A stretch of 64,000 nucleotides of DNA from Rhodoferax sp. GW822-FHT02A01 (GCF_038784515.1 NZ_CP152376.1:558001-622000); one strand, 5' to 3'. Counted from the stretch's first letter, positions 17,659-25,964 are shown. Program-made: numbers and translations. The notes: a model not told the origin generated them from the sequence alone.

Positions 17659-18983
17659 ACACGCTCATCATCTTCACATTGCTGGTCCTCTTGATGCTGA
17701 CCGGCATGCCGATCTCGATCTCGCTGGGCCTGACGGTTCTGACTTTCCTGTTCACGCTGACCGATGTGCCCATCGAATCGGTGGCGCTCAAGCTGTTCAC
17801 CGGCATCGAGAAGTTCGAGATCATGGCGATTCCGTTCTTCATCCTGGCGGGTAACTTCCTGACGCACGGTGGCGTGGCCAAGCGCATGATCAACTTCTGC
17901 ACCTCCATGATCGGCCACTGGTACGGCGGCATGGGTCTGGCAGGGGTTCTGGCGTGCGCGCTGTTTGCAGCCATCTCCGGCTCCTCGGTAGCTACCGTGG
18001 TGGCGGTGGGCTCCATCATGCTGCCGGCCATGGTCAAACAGGGTTACCCAAAGCAGTTTGGTGCAGGCGTAATCACCACCTCGGGCGCCCTGGGCATTCT
18101 GTTCCCGCCCTCCATCAACCTGGTGATGTACGCCATTGCCACGGCGGGCATGAATGCGCTGGGCCCGGACGGCCAGCCAGTGGGCTCTGCGTCCGTGGGG
18201 CAGCTGTTCATTGCCGGTATCGTGCCGGGGCTGTGCCTGTCGTTCCTGCTGGGCCTGACCACCTGGTGGCGCGCCAAGAAGTACGACTACCCCCGCATGC
18301 CCAAGGCGACCTGGGGTGAGCGCTACAAGGCATTCCGTGAAAGCATGTGGGGCCTGCTGCTCATCGTGGTGGTGATTGGCGGCATCTACAGCGGCAAGTT
18401 CACGCCCACCGAGGCAGCTGCGATGGCTGCGGTGTATGCGTTCTTCATCTCCGTGTTCGTCTACAAGGACCTGAAGCTGCGCGATGTGCCCAAGTCGCTG
18501 CTGAGCGCTGCGGCCATGAGCTCCATGCTTCTGTACATCGTGACCAATGCGGTGCTGTTCTCGTTCCTGATGACGTCCGAGCAGATTCCGCAGACCATGG
18601 CTGCGTGGATGACCAGCCAGGGCTTTGGCCTGATTGCCTTCCTGCTGCTGGTGAACTTCATCCTGCTGGCTGCCGGCAACTTCATGGACCCGGCTGCGAT
18701 CGTGCTGATCATGGCGCCCATTCTGTTCCCGGTGGCGGTGAAGATGGGTGTGCACCCGGTGCACTTCGGCATCCTGATGGCGGTGAACATGGAAGTCGGA
18801 CTGTGCCACCCACCGGTGGGGCTCAACCTCTACGTGTCGTCGGGCATTACCAAGATGGGGATCACCGAGCTCACCGTGGCGGTATGGCCATGGCTGCTGA
18901 CCATGATCTGCTTCCTGCTGGTGGTGACCTTCTGGCCGGGACTGACCTTGTGGTTCCCGCACCTGATGGGCATGGTCAACTGA
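17655..18983 (+). CDS. dctM: TRAP transporter large permease DctM
   Basis: A 442-residue protein with about twelve hydrophobic segments that forms the transport channel of the TRAP system. Family motifs include MAIPFFILAGNFLTHGGVAK, ALFAAISGSSVATVVAVGSI, GALGILFPPSINLVMYA and HPVHFGILMAVNMEVG followed by CHPPVGLNLY. The start overlaps the dctQ stop by 4 bp, so the two permeases are translationally coupled. An intrinsic terminator follows 20 bp after the stop. Confidence 0.96.
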   Translation: MNTLIIFTLLVLLMLTGMPISISLGLTVLTFLFTLTDVPIESVALKLFTGIEKFEIMAIPFFILAGNFLTHGGVAKRMINFCTSMIGHWYGGMGLAGVLACALFAAISGSSVATVVAVGSIMLPAMVKQGYPKQFGAGVITTSGALGILFPPSINLVMYAIATAGMNALGPDGQPVGSASVGQLFIAGIVPGLCLSFLLGLTTWWRAKKYDYPRMPKATWGERYKAFRESMWGLLLIVVVIGGIYSGKFTPTEAAAMAAVYAFFISVFVYKDLKLRDVPKSLLSAAAMSSMLLYIVTNAVLFSFLMTSEQIPQTMAAWMTSQGFGLIAFLLLVNFILLAAGNFMDPAAIVLIMAPILFPVAVKMGVHPVHFGILMAVNMEVGLCHPPVGLNLYVSSGITKMGITELTVAVWPWLLTMICFLLVVTFWPGLTLWFPHLMGMVN

Positions 18984-19003
18984 AGAAGCTGCCCCTGCAT
19001 CAA

Positions 19004-19037
19004 CCCGCCACGGCCTCGCGCCCTGGCGGGTTTTTTT
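19004..19037 (+). terminator. Rho-independent terminator after dctPQM
   Basis: CCCGCCA (19004-19010) pairs with TGGCGGG (19024-19030), with possible extra GG/CC pairing inside, and is followed by seven T residues (19031-19037). Position and form are typical for the end of the TRAP operon. Confidence 0.9.
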
Positions 19038-19133
19038 CTTGTTTGAGTTGCGTTCAGCGCCGGTGTATTGGTTGCTCTCCAGCACGCATCGTTGATGCCT
19101 CGAAAATTCCGACAACCATGGCCGTGATCTATC

Positions 19134-19165
19134 GCCGCCATAAACGACCAGTGGGTACAAACTGG
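19134..19165 (+). repeat. Imperfect direct repeat, copy A (upstream of the porin)
   Basis: A 32-bp segment that matches 26 of 32 positions at 21020-21051. The best part, 19142-19165, matches 21 of 24 (AAACGA, CAGTG, TACAAACTGG shared). Within it CCAGT (19148-19152) and ACTGG (19161-19165) also form a dyad. The two copies bracket the AT-richer porin gene, about 1.9 kb apart. Confidence 0.5.
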
Positions 19166-19227
19166 AAATTCGGAACTCATTTCGCCCCAAGGGCGAATTG
19201 CAAAGTATTGTTAAGACATTAAAAACT

Positions 19228-19239
19228 TGACCGTGGTCA
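19228..19239. promoter_or_regulatory. 12-bp palindrome upstream of the porin
   Basis: TGACC (19228-19232) and GGTCA (19235-19239) with two bases between them, 85 bp before the porin start. It resembles a small operator. No regulator can be assigned from the sequence. Confidence 0.35.
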
Positions 19240-19323
19240 TGCGTCTCACTGACAGGTAGGGCATCCAATGCGAGCGCAATCCAGCATTGCACGATCCGCC
19301 TTTAAATAATTCAGGAGACAAAA

Positions 19324-20850
19324 TTGAACCCCAAATTAAGGAAGTCTTTCAACCATTTTGCATGGGTTGTAGCCGCGTCCGGTACATGCTTCAGTGCGTC
19401 AGCATTTGCGCAACAGACCAATCTAGACTTGCTACGACGTATAGACGAATTGCAGAACGAAATCCAGAGCATCAGGTCCCAGTTGGCCCCGAAAACACAG
19501 CAGCCAAGTGAATCCGCCGCTCCTGCAAAAGCGCACGAATACCTGGAGCGAAAATCTGGCGAAGGTGTTACGTTTTTGACGCACGGTGGAGAGGTAACCG
19601 TATACGGCAACCTGGATCTTTCGGTTGATAGCACGACCAAAGGTATATCGAACAAGGTTGCCGGAAATGGCGATACACCGGTCGGAAATATGGGATGGAT
19701 GCCGGCTATCTCTACCAACCTGTCCAGTATTGGACTCAGAGGGCATCAAGCCTTGGGTGATTCAGCGCCTGAATTTGTCTGGCAACTTGAAACCCAAATA
19801 GATGTCGCTGCTACTTCAGGAACAACCAACACGAACAGCAATACCAGTGACGTTGTGAAAGGTGCGTTGACATCGCGCAATAGCTATATTGGACTGATGT
19901 CGCCCCATTGGGGGGCACTGAAAATTGGTAAAACTGACGCGCCCTATAAGACATCCACCGCCAACATGAACCCGTTCTCCGGAATGCTGGGTGACTACTC
20001 GGTGATCATGGGAAATACAGGGGGAGACAACCGGGTTGAATTTGGCACCCGTCTGGATCATGCAATCTGGTATGAGTCCCCCAATATGAATGGCATCACG
20101 ATCAATGCCCTTGCTGCACCAGGGCAAAACAGGGCAACGGATAACAGCAATATTGCTTCCGGTTCCTCGGACTGTACTGGGGGAAATGTGCCTAGCAGCG
20201 GCGGAGGGACAGCCTGCCAAGACGGCTCTTACGGCAACGCCTACAGCGTGAGTTTGGCTTATCGCAACGCCGGCTTGTATGCCGTTGCTGCGTATGAAGT
20301 GCATCAACAGGTAAACCGGGTAAGTGACAACGGAGACGCTAACGACATAGGTGATGAAACCGCAGCGAAGATCGGTATTCAATACAAGTTTGATTCAACC
20401 CGCACTACAGTCAGTGGCATATATGAGGTTATGAACAGACGCGTCTCTGATGATCTGGTGTACTACAACGAACGGAGCCGAAGTGGAACCTGGGTTGCGA
20501 TCAGCCAGGAAATTGGCGACAAGGACAGCTTGCATTTCGGCTGGGCGCACGCCAACGTAACGCCAGGAGACCCCGGGGTACACAACACTGCGGGGCCAGC
20601 AGCAAATCTTGACAATGCAGCAGACCTGTACACCTTGGCGTGGAAACATCAAGTGGATAAGAGCCTGACCTACTATGCTGACTATGCCTTGACCATCAAT
20701 CACGACGCTGCACATTACGACTTGGGCGCCGGCGGTCGTGCTGTCACCACAGATTGTCATGATGCTTCTGGTGCATTGGATGGTAGCGGTCACTGTTATG
20801 GAGGGGGGCACGTTGAGGGCGTGAGTGTTGGGATGAAATACATTTTCTGA
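19324..20850 (+). CDS. Outer membrane porin (Gram-negative porin family) with TTG start
   Basis: A 508-residue trimeric-porin-like protein. The start is TTG at 19324: AGGAG lies 6 bp upstream, and the reading gives a classic signal peptide (residues 1-29, ending SASAFA). Residues 33-55 form a short amphipathic coiled coil (LLRRIDELQNEIQSIRSQL), then the beta-barrel begins at VTVYGNLDLSVDS. SRNSYIGLM and the terminal VGMKYIF with C-terminal Phe are typical of Burkholderiales porins. Unusual are four Cys in predicted loops: Cys284/Cys298 and Cys478/Cys491. Codon use is visibly more AT-rich than in the neighbours, so recent acquisition is possible. The solute is unknown. Confidence 0.9.
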   Translation: MNPKLRKSFNHFAWVVAASGTCFSASAFAQQTNLDLLRRIDELQNEIQSIRSQLAPKTQQPSESAAPAKAHEYLERKSGEGVTFLTHGGEVTVYGNLDLSVDSTTKGISNKVAGNGDTPVGNMGWMPAISTNLSSIGLRGHQALGDSAPEFVWQLETQIDVAATSGTTNTNSNTSDVVKGALTSRNSYIGLMSPHWGALKIGKTDAPYKTSTANMNPFSGMLGDYSVIMGNTGGDNRVEFGTRLDHAIWYESPNMNGITINALAAPGQNRATDNSNIASGSSDCTGGNVPSSGGGTACQDGSYGNAYSVSLAYRNAGLYAVAAYEVHQQVNRVSDNGDANDIGDETAAKIGIQYKFDSTRTTVSGIYEVMNRRVSDDLVYYNERSRSGTWVAISQEIGDKDSLHFGWAHANVTPGDPGVHNTAGPAANLDNAADLYTLAWKHQVDKSLTYYADYALTINHDAAHYDLGAGGRAVTTDCHDASGALDGSGHCYGGGHVEGVSVGMKYIF

Positions 20851-20869
20851 CACGGCATCCCTTGATGAA

Positions 20870-20918
20870 ATAAGCGCCGCATTTGACCTATCGCTTTACA
20901 AGCAGATGTGGCGCTTAT
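20870..20918 (+). terminator. Long hairpin downstream of the porin
   Basis: ATAAGCGCC (20870-20878) pairs perfectly with GGCGCTTAT (20910-20918), and CAT/ATG extend the stem after a one-base mismatch. The loop is 23 nt and no T-run follows. It lies 20 bp past the porin stop, so it may be a terminator or mRNA 3' protection element. Confidence 0.5.
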
Positions 20919-21019
20919 CCGTACTTTCTTGACCGGTGTTCAAGCGGCAGAGTTACGCATCAGGGTGCGAGACTGCTTGCTGTGCACCCGCGGGTATACG
21001 GTCTATCCGCTGAGCTTTT

Positions 21020-21051
21020 GCCACCGCAAACGAACAGTGAATACAAACTGG
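21020..21051 (+). repeat. Imperfect direct repeat, copy B (downstream of the porin)
   Basis: Partner of the copy at 19134-19165, same orientation, 26 of 32 positions identical by eye. The internal dyad is CAGT/ACTG. The pair could be a scar of insertion or recombination, or a repeated operator. Confidence 0.5.
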
Positions 21052-21108
21052 CTAATGAATGCAATCTACGCGCTGGCGAAAGTATATGTACCGCGCTATC
21101 GACAAACC

Positions 21109-21720
21109 TCAGCGGCTGCCTAACCCCAGGAAGCGCTGGAGCATTTCGCGCGACATCACGCCTTCGTGCGACACGTATTCGGAGGTGGTCTGGTTGCGGG
21201 CCACCACATAGGGCACACCCAGCACCCGGAAGCGGTTGATCAGATCGGTATTGGCCTTGACGACCGAGTCCAGATAGGGCGGCACCGGGTCCATACCTTT
21301 GATGCCTTCGGTGCGCTGCAGAACCGCCTTCTCCTGTCGACGCAGGTCTTCCTGCGCGGAGGCTGAACCCAGCAACGCGGCGCTGATGGCCGCGCTGCGC
21401 ACGTCCATGATGGTCACCGGCACCCAGACGAACCGCACGGTTGCCTGCAATGCCTGCGCCTCCTCCCACAGCCGGGCGCAATGTTGGCATTGCGGGTCGA
21501 ACATCACATACACCGTGTAGTCGGATGTGGCGGGCCCGGTGGCAATGCCCTTGGCCGAAGCCTTCAGCGCTTCATACTGCTGCTGGGGCTTCTTCAGGGC
21601 AGGCGGTGGCGGGGCCGGAGGTGTGGCTTCATTGCACGCGGCCAGTGCCACCACCATGCTGCACAGCGCATAGCGCAAATGCGCCCGAAACAAGGGATTG
21701 AAACGCTGTGCCATGGCCAA
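21109..21720 (-). CDS. DsbC/DsbG-like thioredoxin-fold lipoprotein
   Basis: A 203-residue predicted lipoprotein. The N-terminus has a hydrophobic signal with lipobox LAAC (lipidated Cys29), then a Pro-rich spacer and a thioredoxin-fold domain. The redox motif CQHC (Cys78-Cys81) follows YVMFDPQ, as in the DsbC/DsbG catalytic domain (FxDPxCxxC). The cis-Pro loop appears as VLGVPYVVARN. The dimerisation domain of true DsbC is missing. It is probably a membrane-anchored periplasmic thiol-disulfide enzyme. It converges with the porin gene, which has two Cys pairs. A second Met at codon 3 is an alternative start. Confidence 0.85.
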   Translation of the reverse strand: MAMAQRFNPLFRAHLRYALCSMVVALAACNEATPPAPPPPALKKPQQQYEALKASAKGIATGPATSDYTVYVMFDPQCQHCARLWEEAQALQATVRFVWVPVTIMDVRSAAISAALLGSASAQEDLRRQEKAVLQRTEGIKGMDPVPPYLDSVVKANTDLINRFRVLGVPYVVARNQTTSEYVSHEGVMSREMLQRFLGLGSR

Positions 21721-21741
21721 TTGTCGCAGGGTAGATCGGGA

Positions 21742-22584
21742 TCAGGCCCCGTGGCATTTCTTGTACTTCTTGCCGCTGCCGCAATAACAGGGATCATTGC
21801 GGCCCGGCTCGGCTTCTTTGTGGACAGTCTCCACGCGCGGCCCGATATTGCGCCACAGTTCGCGCAGGTCATACACCGCCCACACCGCATCGGCAAATGC
21901 GTTAAACCGGTTCACGCTGACAGTAGGTACGCCTTCGTCATCAAACACGGACAGGGTAGGTTCGTCGGTGTCGTCTTCGGTCAGGGCCACCATGCGCTGC
22001 AGCGCGTCGTCCAGCCACTTGCGGGCTTCCTTGTCACGCGGCGGCTGCCATTCGTCTGGCCAGTTCTCCACGGCGTACATGAAGCCGACGGCCCACACCT
22101 GGGCAAAGGATGGTAGCGCCTCGTCCGCCATTTGGGCACGCTCGGCCTCAGGCAGTGCGGCCACGGCGCCGCGCACGTCCATCACTTCGGGGTGGTAGGC
22201 GCGCTCATCGTCCAGGCTTTTCACTTCCACCGCCAGACTTTGCTCAATCTCACTCCAGCGGCGCTGCCAGAGCTCCATGAAGCGGGCGTACTGCGCTGCG
22301 TCTGCAAACGTGCCGCCACCTACCTCGGCACCAGCGCTGGCAGCCACGTCGGTATCGTCAGTGTCCAGCAGTACCGGCAGGTATTCCTGCAGGGGAATGG
22401 CGCGCCGACTGACGATCAGCGCGGCCATGAAGCCTTCGCAGAACTCCCACTGCGGAGTTTCCTCAAAGCGTTGGCGCAGGTCGTCCAGGATGGCGTCGAT
22501 TTCGTCGAACTCTTCAGGGCTGAGGGCGACTGCTTGGGCCGCGGGTGCCAGGTCAGGTGTCTGGCCGGATGTATGGGTATTCAT
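21742..22584 (-). CDS. YecA/UPF0149 family protein with C-terminal SEC-C zinc motif
   Basis: A 280-residue protein. The N-terminal two thirds match the YecA/UPF0149 helical family (LRQRFEETPQWEFCEGFMAA, then EYLPVLLD and WAVGFMYAVENWPDEW). The C-terminus NDPCYCGSGKKYKKCHG is a SEC-C zinc-binding motif like the SecB- and ribosome-contacting tail of SecA. Exact role unknown; E. coli YecA binds metal and ribosomes. An acidic stretch links the domains. Its start overlaps the 5' region of the divergent glutamate-synthase-like gene (54 bp between starts). Confidence 0.87.
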   Translation of the reverse strand: MNTHTSGQTPDLAPAAQAVALSPEEFDEIDAILDDLRQRFEETPQWEFCEGFMAALIVSRRAIPLQEYLPVLLDTDDTDVAASAGAEVGGGTFADAAQYARFMELWQRRWSEIEQSLAVEVKSLDDERAYHPEVMDVRGAVAALPEAERAQMADEALPSFAQVWAVGFMYAVENWPDEWQPPRDKEARKWLDDALQRMVALTEDDTDEPTLSVFDDEGVPTVSVNRFNAFADAVWAVYDLRELWRNIGPRVETVHKEAEPGRNDPCYCGSGKKYKKCHGA

Positions 22585-22637
22585 GGGGTGTGCAAATCAG
22601 GTCGTGGCTGCTATTGTCGCCCCCAAGGAGTCCCCGC

Positions 22638-24287
22638 ATGCTTGACAACATCAACAAAATAATTCCCGCGCGCTATCTGGTTTTTGCGCTGTGCTGTCTG
22701 GGTCTCGTGTTCAGCCTGCTCTGGCTGCTGGTGGTCGGTTCGGGCGCAACGGTGGTGGCCCTGCTTGCCGCACTGGTGATTGTGGGCATCCATGACCTGA
22801 GCCAGACCAAGCGCTCCATTCTGCGCAACTATCCGGTCACCGGCCACATCCGCTTTATGCTGGAGTCGGTACGGCCCGAAATCCGTCAGTATTTCTTTGA
22901 GGGTGACAACGATGCCGCACCCTTCTCGCGTGCACAACGCTCCCTGGTGTACCAGCGCGCCAAGGACGCGGTAGACAAGCGGCCTTTTGGCACCCAGTTG
23001 GACGTGCATGCCGAAGGCTATGAATGGATCAACCATTCGGTATCCCCCACCACCTTGCATTCGCACGACTTTCGCGTGATGGTGGGTGGGCAGCGACCGT
23101 ACCCCTACAGCATCAGCGTGTTCAACATCTCTGCCATGAGCTTTGGTGCGCTCAGTGCCAATGCGATCCTGTCACTCAATGCGGGCGCCAAGCGCGGCAA
23201 CTTTGCGCATGACACCGGCGAAGGGTCGATCTCCGCACACCACCGCGTGCATGGAGGGGACTTGATCTGGGAGATTGCCTCGGGCTACTTCGGTTGCCGC
23301 AACGAAGACGGTACTTTCAACGCCGACAAGTTCGCCGCCAACGCCACGCAACCACAGGTGAAGATGATAGAGATCAAGCTCAGCCAAGGTGCCAAGCCAG
23401 GGCACGGCGGCATGCTGCCCGGCTCCAAGGTAACCGCGGAAATTGCCGCCGCACGCGGCATACCGCAGGGCGTGGACTGCATCTCTCCCTCGTCGCATAG
23501 CGCCTTTTCCACGCCGGTGGAGATGATGCATTTCGTCGAAAAACTGCGCACGCTCTCGGGCGGCAAGCCCACTGGCTTCAAGCTGTGCATAGGCCATCCG
23601 TGGGAGTGGTTTGCCATGGTCAAGGCCATGCTGGTCACCGGCATCACGCCGGACTTCATCGTGGTCGACGGGGCCGAGGGCGGCACCGGCGCAGCCCCCG
23701 TGGAATTCACCGACCATGTGGGCTCGCCCTTGCAGGAAGGCCTGCTGCTGGTGCACAACACGCTGCGCGGCGTGGGCCTGCGCGACCAAGTCAAACTGGG
23801 CGCGGCAGGCAAGGTCACCAGCGCCTTTGACATTGCCCGCCTGATGGCGCTGGGAGCCGACTGGTGCAACAGCGCGCGCGGTTTCATGTTTGCGCTGGGC
23901 TGCCTGCAGGCCCAGACCTGCCACACCGGCATGTGCCCCACCGGCGTTGCCACGCAAGACCCGCAGCGACAGAAGTCGCTGGTGGTGGAGGACAAGGCCA
24001 CACGGGTTTACAACTTCCACCAGCAGACACTGCATGCGCTCAAGGAGCTGGTACAGGCTGCCGGCATCGAGCATCCCAACCAGATCACCGCACACCACAT
24101 CGTGCGCCGCTCCACCGACCAGAAGGTACGCTCGCTGGCGCAGCTCATACTCACCCAGTTGCCCGATCGTGCGCTACTGCAAAGTGACCTGCAGGCGCTG
24201 CCTCTGATTTACCGCATGACCTGGCCGCGCGCAGCGGCCGAGAGTTTCATGTTGCAGGGAGGAGATGCGCAGCTGGTTGCAGCCTGA
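22638..24287 (+). CDS. Membrane-anchored FMN-binding glutamate synthase-like protein
   Basis: A 549-residue protein of the GltS-domain (Glu_synthase) family, YerD-like. Residues 8-55 hold two hydrophobic helices (YLVFALCCLGLVFSLLWLLV and VVALLAALVIVGI), so it is membrane-bound. The FMN/TIM-barrel region has NISAMSFGALSANAILSLN, GEGSISAHHRVHGGDLIWE and VVDGAEGGTGAAPVEFTDHV. The Fe-S cysteines appear in CLQAQTCHTGMCPTGVA. There is no glutaminase domain, so it is not a full glutamate synthase; the real substrate is unknown. The start has AAGGAG at 22625-22630. The last 41 bp overlap the convergent PIN gene. Confidence 0.87.
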   Translation: MLDNINKIIPARYLVFALCCLGLVFSLLWLLVVGSGATVVALLAALVIVGIHDLSQTKRSILRNYPVTGHIRFMLESVRPEIRQYFFEGDNDAAPFSRAQRSLVYQRAKDAVDKRPFGTQLDVHAEGYEWINHSVSPTTLHSHDFRVMVGGQRPYPYSISVFNISAMSFGALSANAILSLNAGAKRGNFAHDTGEGSISAHHRVHGGDLIWEIASGYFGCRNEDGTFNADKFAANATQPQVKMIEIKLSQGAKPGHGGMLPGSKVTAEIAAARGIPQGVDCISPSSHSAFSTPVEMMHFVEKLRTLSGGKPTGFKLCIGHPWEWFAMVKAMLVTGITPDFIVVDGAEGGTGAAPVEFTDHVGSPLQEGLLLVHNTLRGVGLRDQVKLGAAGKVTSAFDIARLMALGADWCNSARGFMFALGCLQAQTCHTGMCPTGVATQDPQRQKSLVVEDKATRVYNFHQQTLHALKELVQAAGIEHPNQITAHHIVRRSTDQKVRSLAQLILTQLPDRALLQSDLQALPLIYRMTWPRAAAESFMLQGGDAQLVAA

Positions 24288-24693
24288 GCGCGTCCAGGGT
24301 GGATGCCGTCTGCACGCCCAAGGGCCGCAGGCGTTTGGCCATGCTGAGCACGGCGTTGTCCTTGCTCAGCAGCAGGCTTTGGTGCGCGACCGCCAGATCG
24401 ATGAACTTCTGATCGTCGGCGTCCTTGCACACCATGCGGGCCTTCACTGCCACCTCCACGATCTGCGCCATCCGGTCAAAGTGGTCCAGAACGGTCTGCG
24501 CCGTGCGCTGGTAAAACTGCAGGCGTGGAACGATGTGCGTGTAGGCCAGCACACGCTCCAGCTCGTCGCGCATGGGCTGGGTGGCAATCCAGGCCAACTG
24601 CTGGGACTGCAAAGCCTCCAGCAGCAGCGGAGTTGCCGGGTCGGCAAAGACAAACAGGTCCAGAACGATGTTGGTGTCCAGAACGACGCGCAT
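24247..24693 (-). CDS. PIN-domain ribonuclease of the putative toxin family COG1569
   Basis: A 148-residue PIN-domain protein. Acidic active-site residues are visible: Asp in VVLDTNIVLDLF, Glu in MRDELERVLAYT and Asp in CKDADDQKFIDLA, plus LLLSKDNAVL near the C-terminus. The family is annotated as toxin components of toxin-antitoxin systems that cut RNA. No antitoxin gene is adjacent: the start overlaps the stop of the RNA methyltransferase gene (TGATG) and the 3' end overlaps the convergent gene by 41 bp. Co-translation with an RNA methyltransferase suggests an RNA-processing role rather than a classical toxin (inference). Confidence 0.85.
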   Translation of the reverse strand: MRVVLDTNIVLDLFVFADPATPLLLEALQSQQLAWIATQPMRDELERVLAYTHIVPRLQFYQRTAQTVLDHFDRMAQIVEVAVKARMVCKDADDQKFIDLAVAHQSLLLSKDNAVLSMAKRLRPLGVQTASTLDALRLQPAAHLLPAT

Positions 24694-25964
24694 CACTTGG
24701 CCGCCGGTTTGTCCGTTGAACCTTTGTCCTTGGCCATGCGTCCGGCCACCATGTCGAACTTGAACAGCCGGCATTCCAGCGGGCCATTCCACATCGGCAC
24801 GCGGCGTGACTCTTTCAGGCGCATCTTGCCAGGCAGCTTGAGGTCTGGCGTGAGCATCCAGGCAGTCCAGCCGGAGAAGTTTTTCTTCCAGTGGCTGGCC
24901 AATTGGGTGAAGAAGGCCACACCGTCTTCGGTCTCGGCCAGTTCGCGGGCGCCATAGCGGGCCTGCACGCCCTCACCGGCCACACCGCCAATGCCGATGC
25001 GCTCGCCGTAGGGTGGGTTCAGCAGCATGACGCCACCGCCTTCGATGGGTGGCATGCGCTGCAGGGCGTCACCACCACGGAACTCGATGACATCGGCCAC
25101 GCCCGCGCGCTCCGCGTTGCGCTGCGCGAAGTCGACCATGCGGTGCGACACATCGCTGCCGTAGATCAGAGCTTTCTGGCCGGGCTCGGGCTTGACCACG
25201 GCGTCAGCCGCTTCCTGCTTCATGGCCTGCCAGACCTTGGGCTGGAAGGGCACAAACTTCTCGAAGGCAAAGCGGCGCAACGAGCCCGCCGCAATATTGC
25301 AGGCAATCTGCGCGGCTTCGATGGCAATGGTGCCGCTGCCGCAGCAGGGGTCGTACAAGGGCATCAGGTCGTCGTCACCATCGGCCCAGCCGCTGGCGGC
25401 GATCATGGCGGCTGCCAAGGTCTCTTTCAACGGCGCATCGCCCTTGTCCTCGCGCCAGCCCCGCTTGAACAATGGCTCACCGGACGTGTCAATGTAGAGC
25501 GAGCAGCTGTCAGTGGTGAGGTGGGCATAGATGCGCACATCGGGCCACTGTGTGTTGACATCAGGACGCACGCCCCCCGAAGTCTCGCGGAAGCGGTCGC
25601 AGACGGCATCCTTGACCTTGAGTGCTGCAAAGTTCAGCGACGTCAATGGGCTGTGCTGGGCGGTGACCTCGATCTTGATGGTCTCGCGCGGTGTGAACCA
25701 GCGCTCCCACGGCACCGCCATGGCGGCGCGGTACAGGTCCTGCTCGTTGCGGTATTCGGTGTACGACACCAGCACCAGCACACGCTGTGCCAGGCGGCAG
25801 TACAGGTTCAGGCGCATGGCGTCCGTGAACGATGTGCGCACGGCCACACCGCCACGCTGCTTGGTGATGCAACCGGGCGGCAGGCCGGTGATGCGCAGGA
25901 TTTCGGGCGCGAGGTAATCCTCCACACCGGCGGCGCAGGGAAGAAAGAGTTGCAGTTGGTTCAT
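24693..25964 (-). CDS. THUMP-domain class I SAM-dependent RNA methyltransferase (RlmL/YpsC-like)
   Basis: A 423-residue methyltransferase. The N-terminal half is a THUMP-type RNA-binding region (FLPCAAGVEDYLAPEILRIT, TKQRGGVAVRTSFTDAM). The C-terminal UPF0020/Rossmann domain has LYDPCCGSGTIAIEAA and the catalytic NPPYGERIG, which point to N2-guanine methylation of 23S rRNA. It corresponds to the RlmL half only; no RlmK domain is attached. The start ATG 25964 overlaps the rpoN stop (ATGA). The C-terminal tail is Lys-rich. Exact target nucleotide unproven. Confidence 0.88.
   Translation of the reverse strand: MNQLQLFLPCAAGVEDYLAPEILRITGLPPGCITKQRGGVAVRTSFTDAMRLNLYCRLAQRVLVLVSYTEYRNEQDLYRAAMAVPWERWFTPRETIKIEVTAQHSPLTSLNFAALKVKDAVCDRFRETSGGVRPDVNTQWPDVRIYAHLTTDSCSLYIDTSGEPLFKRGWREDKGDAPLKETLAAAMIAASGWADGDDDLMPLYDPCCGSGTIAIEAAQIACNIAAGSLRRFAFEKFVPFQPKVWQAMKQEAADAVVKPEPGQKALIYGSDVSHRMVDFAQRNAERAGVADVIEFRGGDALQRMPPIEGGGVMLLNPPYGERIGIGGVAGEGVQARYGARELAETEDGVAFFTQLASHWKKNFSGWTAWMLTPDLKLPGKMRLKESRRVPMWNGPLECRLFKFDMVAGRMAKDKGSTDKPAAK

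Larger units (their letters stand above)
18984..19323. other. Intergenic region between dctM and the porin gene
   Basis: About 340 bp with no gene. It holds the dctM terminator (19004-19037), one copy of an imperfect direct repeat (19134-19165), a 12-bp palindrome (19228-19239) and the porin ribosome-binding site AGGAG (19313-19317). Base composition becomes AT-richer from about 19,170. A promoter for the porin must lie here; the best AT-rich stretch is around 19200-19226, but no clear -35/-10 pair can be chosen. Confidence 0.5.
20851..21108. other. Intergenic region after the porin
   Basis: 258 bp without a gene, AT-richer than average. It contains the long hairpin at 20870-20918 and copy B of the direct repeat (21020-21051). 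Both flanking genes end here, since the porin reads rightward and the Dsb-like gene leftward, so no promoter is expected. Confidence 0.5.

Noticed and set aside
17511..19292. 593-residue antisense reading frame over dctQ and dctM (minus strand)
   Set aside because: It is the mirror of well-supported transporter genes, has His/Gln/Arg-rich low-complexity composition typical of GC-rich antisense frames, and has no domain.
20870..20918. attC-like integron site from the long hairpin after the porin
   Set aside because: No integron core sites (GTTRRRY) and no integrase; the hairpin fits a terminator or 3' stabiliser better.
24247..24693. Complete toxin-antitoxin operon
   Set aside because: No small antitoxin gene precedes or follows the PIN gene on its strand.
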